This document shows positions 62,216 through 64,000 of a stretch of 64,000 bases of DNA, piece by piece. How positions within the stretch are numbered: position 1 is the first letter of the stretch; each line of letters starts with the position of its first letter. The notes below the pieces were generated by a model, which saw only the letters and a list, made by a program, of their open reading frames with translations, was not told where the DNA came from and ran no database searches. The translations under genes and the position numbers were made by a program. Source of the stretch: Cololabis saira (taxonomy: Eukaryota > Chordata > Actinopteri > Beloniformes > Belonidae); NCBI RefSeq assembly GCF_033807715.1, contig NC_084590.1, forward strand, positions 37,522,005 through 37,586,004, written 5' to 3'.

Positions 62216-64000
62216 AAAACAAACAATGCAAGAAAGATTTATGTCTCTTCAATCTTTGTTTCTTTTTTCTTTGTTGTCTCATTTTATGCTATTAGCTGTT
62301 TGTACACAACAGAAAAGGCCTATTGCCCTCATCACATGGTAACAATGTAATTTGTTTGACGTTACAGTGTAATGGAGGAACACCAGGTGAAGGAGCTGAG
62401 GTGGGGATCCGCCCTGTTAGGAGTTTCTGTCTGGTGGTTTTACATGGAGTTCATATGACCAAAAACAAAACCTGAGTTCTGTTCCAATCTTTATTTTACA
62501 CCTTATTAAGATATGTTACAACATACACTCCAGTGGCATTGCAAACATTTATCAACTTAATATATATTTTTCATTGTTGATGTTGAGTCCATGCCTATGA
62601 CGAAAGTGTTCCTTGTCACACATACAACCCTCCTAATTGTAATCTGATAACAAGAGCATACACTACCTTACAAGCAAGTAACGTCACTTAGTAATTAGAG
62701 ACCTGGGCACGACTTCCGCATGACACCATTGTGTTTTCATGGCATTTTTCTTTGTAGATCAGGGTTTTTTCAACTTTGGAGACCCAAATGAAGTCATTGT
62801 ATTTGTTCCCGCTCTCCCTTGCTCTCACTTATAATTTGGCTTGGGCACCATAAACACTTGACGTACTTAAGAGATCATGGTATACTCTTGAAATAAAACC
62901 TTTCACAACTTTCTTGTTGCCAAGGACTTAACCAAGCAATTGCATGTTGCTTGTTGAGATCAGCTTCTAATTCCACTATAAAAGGCTTGAAAAGCTCTAG
63001 TTCTGAATCCAACAGGAATTTCGACTAGAAGGAAAGAAGAGGGAGGGAAACAGCTCATTATGTTATTGCTGGAAAACCGAGGTACTTGCAAAATCTAGCC
63101 ATACACCAAAGGGTCTAGTATGCAGAATGCAAACAAAGGGCAAGTATTCTTAATAGTCACCAGAATAAGAAGAATTTGATGTAAATTGATAACAAAAGGA
63201 TGAATAAGACTGCCTTTGTTGAACTCAGAGGGGACGTATTGACTTACTCAGGAGATGACATATCAGCAAAGAATGAAGAAACAATCCCCTTTTATGTTAG
63301 TGGTCTTCCCCTATTTCCATTTTTATAGCTGAAAAAAGATCTGTTTAAAAGCCACTGTCTGTTCTAATGAGGTGTCACTTGATTTAGGGTCAGGGAGCTT
63401 GAAGAGTACAACATTTCACACAGGCTGCTCTGACAGTCAATAGAAATCAATACAGCCAATGCAATTATTAATACAGTCCTAGGCAGTTAGATGTGAATCA
63501 GACAGATGACATTAGGGCAGATTGATCTACAGGGAAATGGATTTCATAAAGCACTCAATGCCTTCATTATACTCTGCACAATGGAAAGACCGGGGAAGCT
63601 GAGAAAGGCATTATTCGTTATTTTTCTGTACTTTTCAGAACACTATCACAAACGGAAATTGCACTGTTAAATCTTAATGCTCTGTCAAACTGTCTGTAAT
63701 GATGCAAAGTTAATATTTTTTAAATTTAGTTTGTATAACTTTAACAGAACTGCTAAATCTAAATATTTAAAGGGCTTTTGCTAACTATCCAGCGCATTAG
63801 AACAACAGACATGAACATGGATTAATGACTTAAATTCATATATGCAGACCAGCGATGACATTTCACAGAAACAATGCAGTTAATGTGCATCCATCACATC
63901 TGTGCCAAAGACAGACCCTGCTCAGTAAGAAGCCTGTGTGTCTCAGGTGTCAGTCCCAAATGAATATTCACCCTGCAGATGAACCCTGCTCCCTGTGGTG
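62216..64000. other. no gene seen
   Basis: No coding signature, transposon end or RNA gene recognised in the right-hand end of the window. Confidence 0.45.

Overview
This window is vertebrate nuclear DNA, almost certainly from a teleost fish. It has GT-AG introns and a dense mix of fish-type DNA transposons (hAT, Tc1/mariner, PIF/Harbinger and TTAA-target elements), SINEs, decayed LINEs and long GT and TTCC microsatellites. There is no operon structure, rRNA or CRISPR array. The only host gene I can support is the 5' end of the axon-guidance receptor gene robo2 (roundabout 2), on the minus strand.

Gene layout, minus strand. Coding exon 1 (28099-28153) carries the start codon and signal peptide. 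It ends in a phase-1 GTAAGT donor. A 12,148-bp intron 1 leads to exon 2 (15624-15950), which encodes the mature N terminus and the first immunoglobulin domain. Intron 2 starts at 15623 and runs off the left edge, so it is at least 15.6 kb. Joined, the exons give 127 codons plus one base with no stop. CpG-rich DNA at about 28154-29060 is the likely 5' UTR/promoter. It contains a two-codon upstream ORF just before the start codon and an inverted-repeat element about 0.7 kb upstream. From 29 to 64 kb I find no host exon; this looks like upstream gene-poor DNA.

Mobile DNA. Intron 2 holds an 866-bp TTAA-flanked element with an inner inverted-repeat unit that carries a MADF/Myb-like first exon (2554-3419). 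It also holds two separate hAT-like non-autonomous elements, each with a perfect 8-bp target duplication (7887-8460, split by a 278-bp TTCC array, and 9549-10567), a dead Tc1-like transposase copy between them, a decayed small inverted-repeat element, and a 340-bp TTAA-flanked MITE ending 31 bp from the exon 2 splice donor. Intron 1 has a tRNA-derived SINE lying next to a 229-bp foldback element. The upstream flank has an L2-like LINE relic, an internally deleted Tc1-like element, several SINEs, a 5'-truncated LINE with recognisable target duplications (47805-49614), an antisense Tc1 relic and a Myb/SANT fragment.

I see no new multigene system. The points most worth following up are the MADF-carrying nested element, the MITE against the robo2 splice donor, the minimal upstream ORF, and the SINE/LINE pair with a shared tail.
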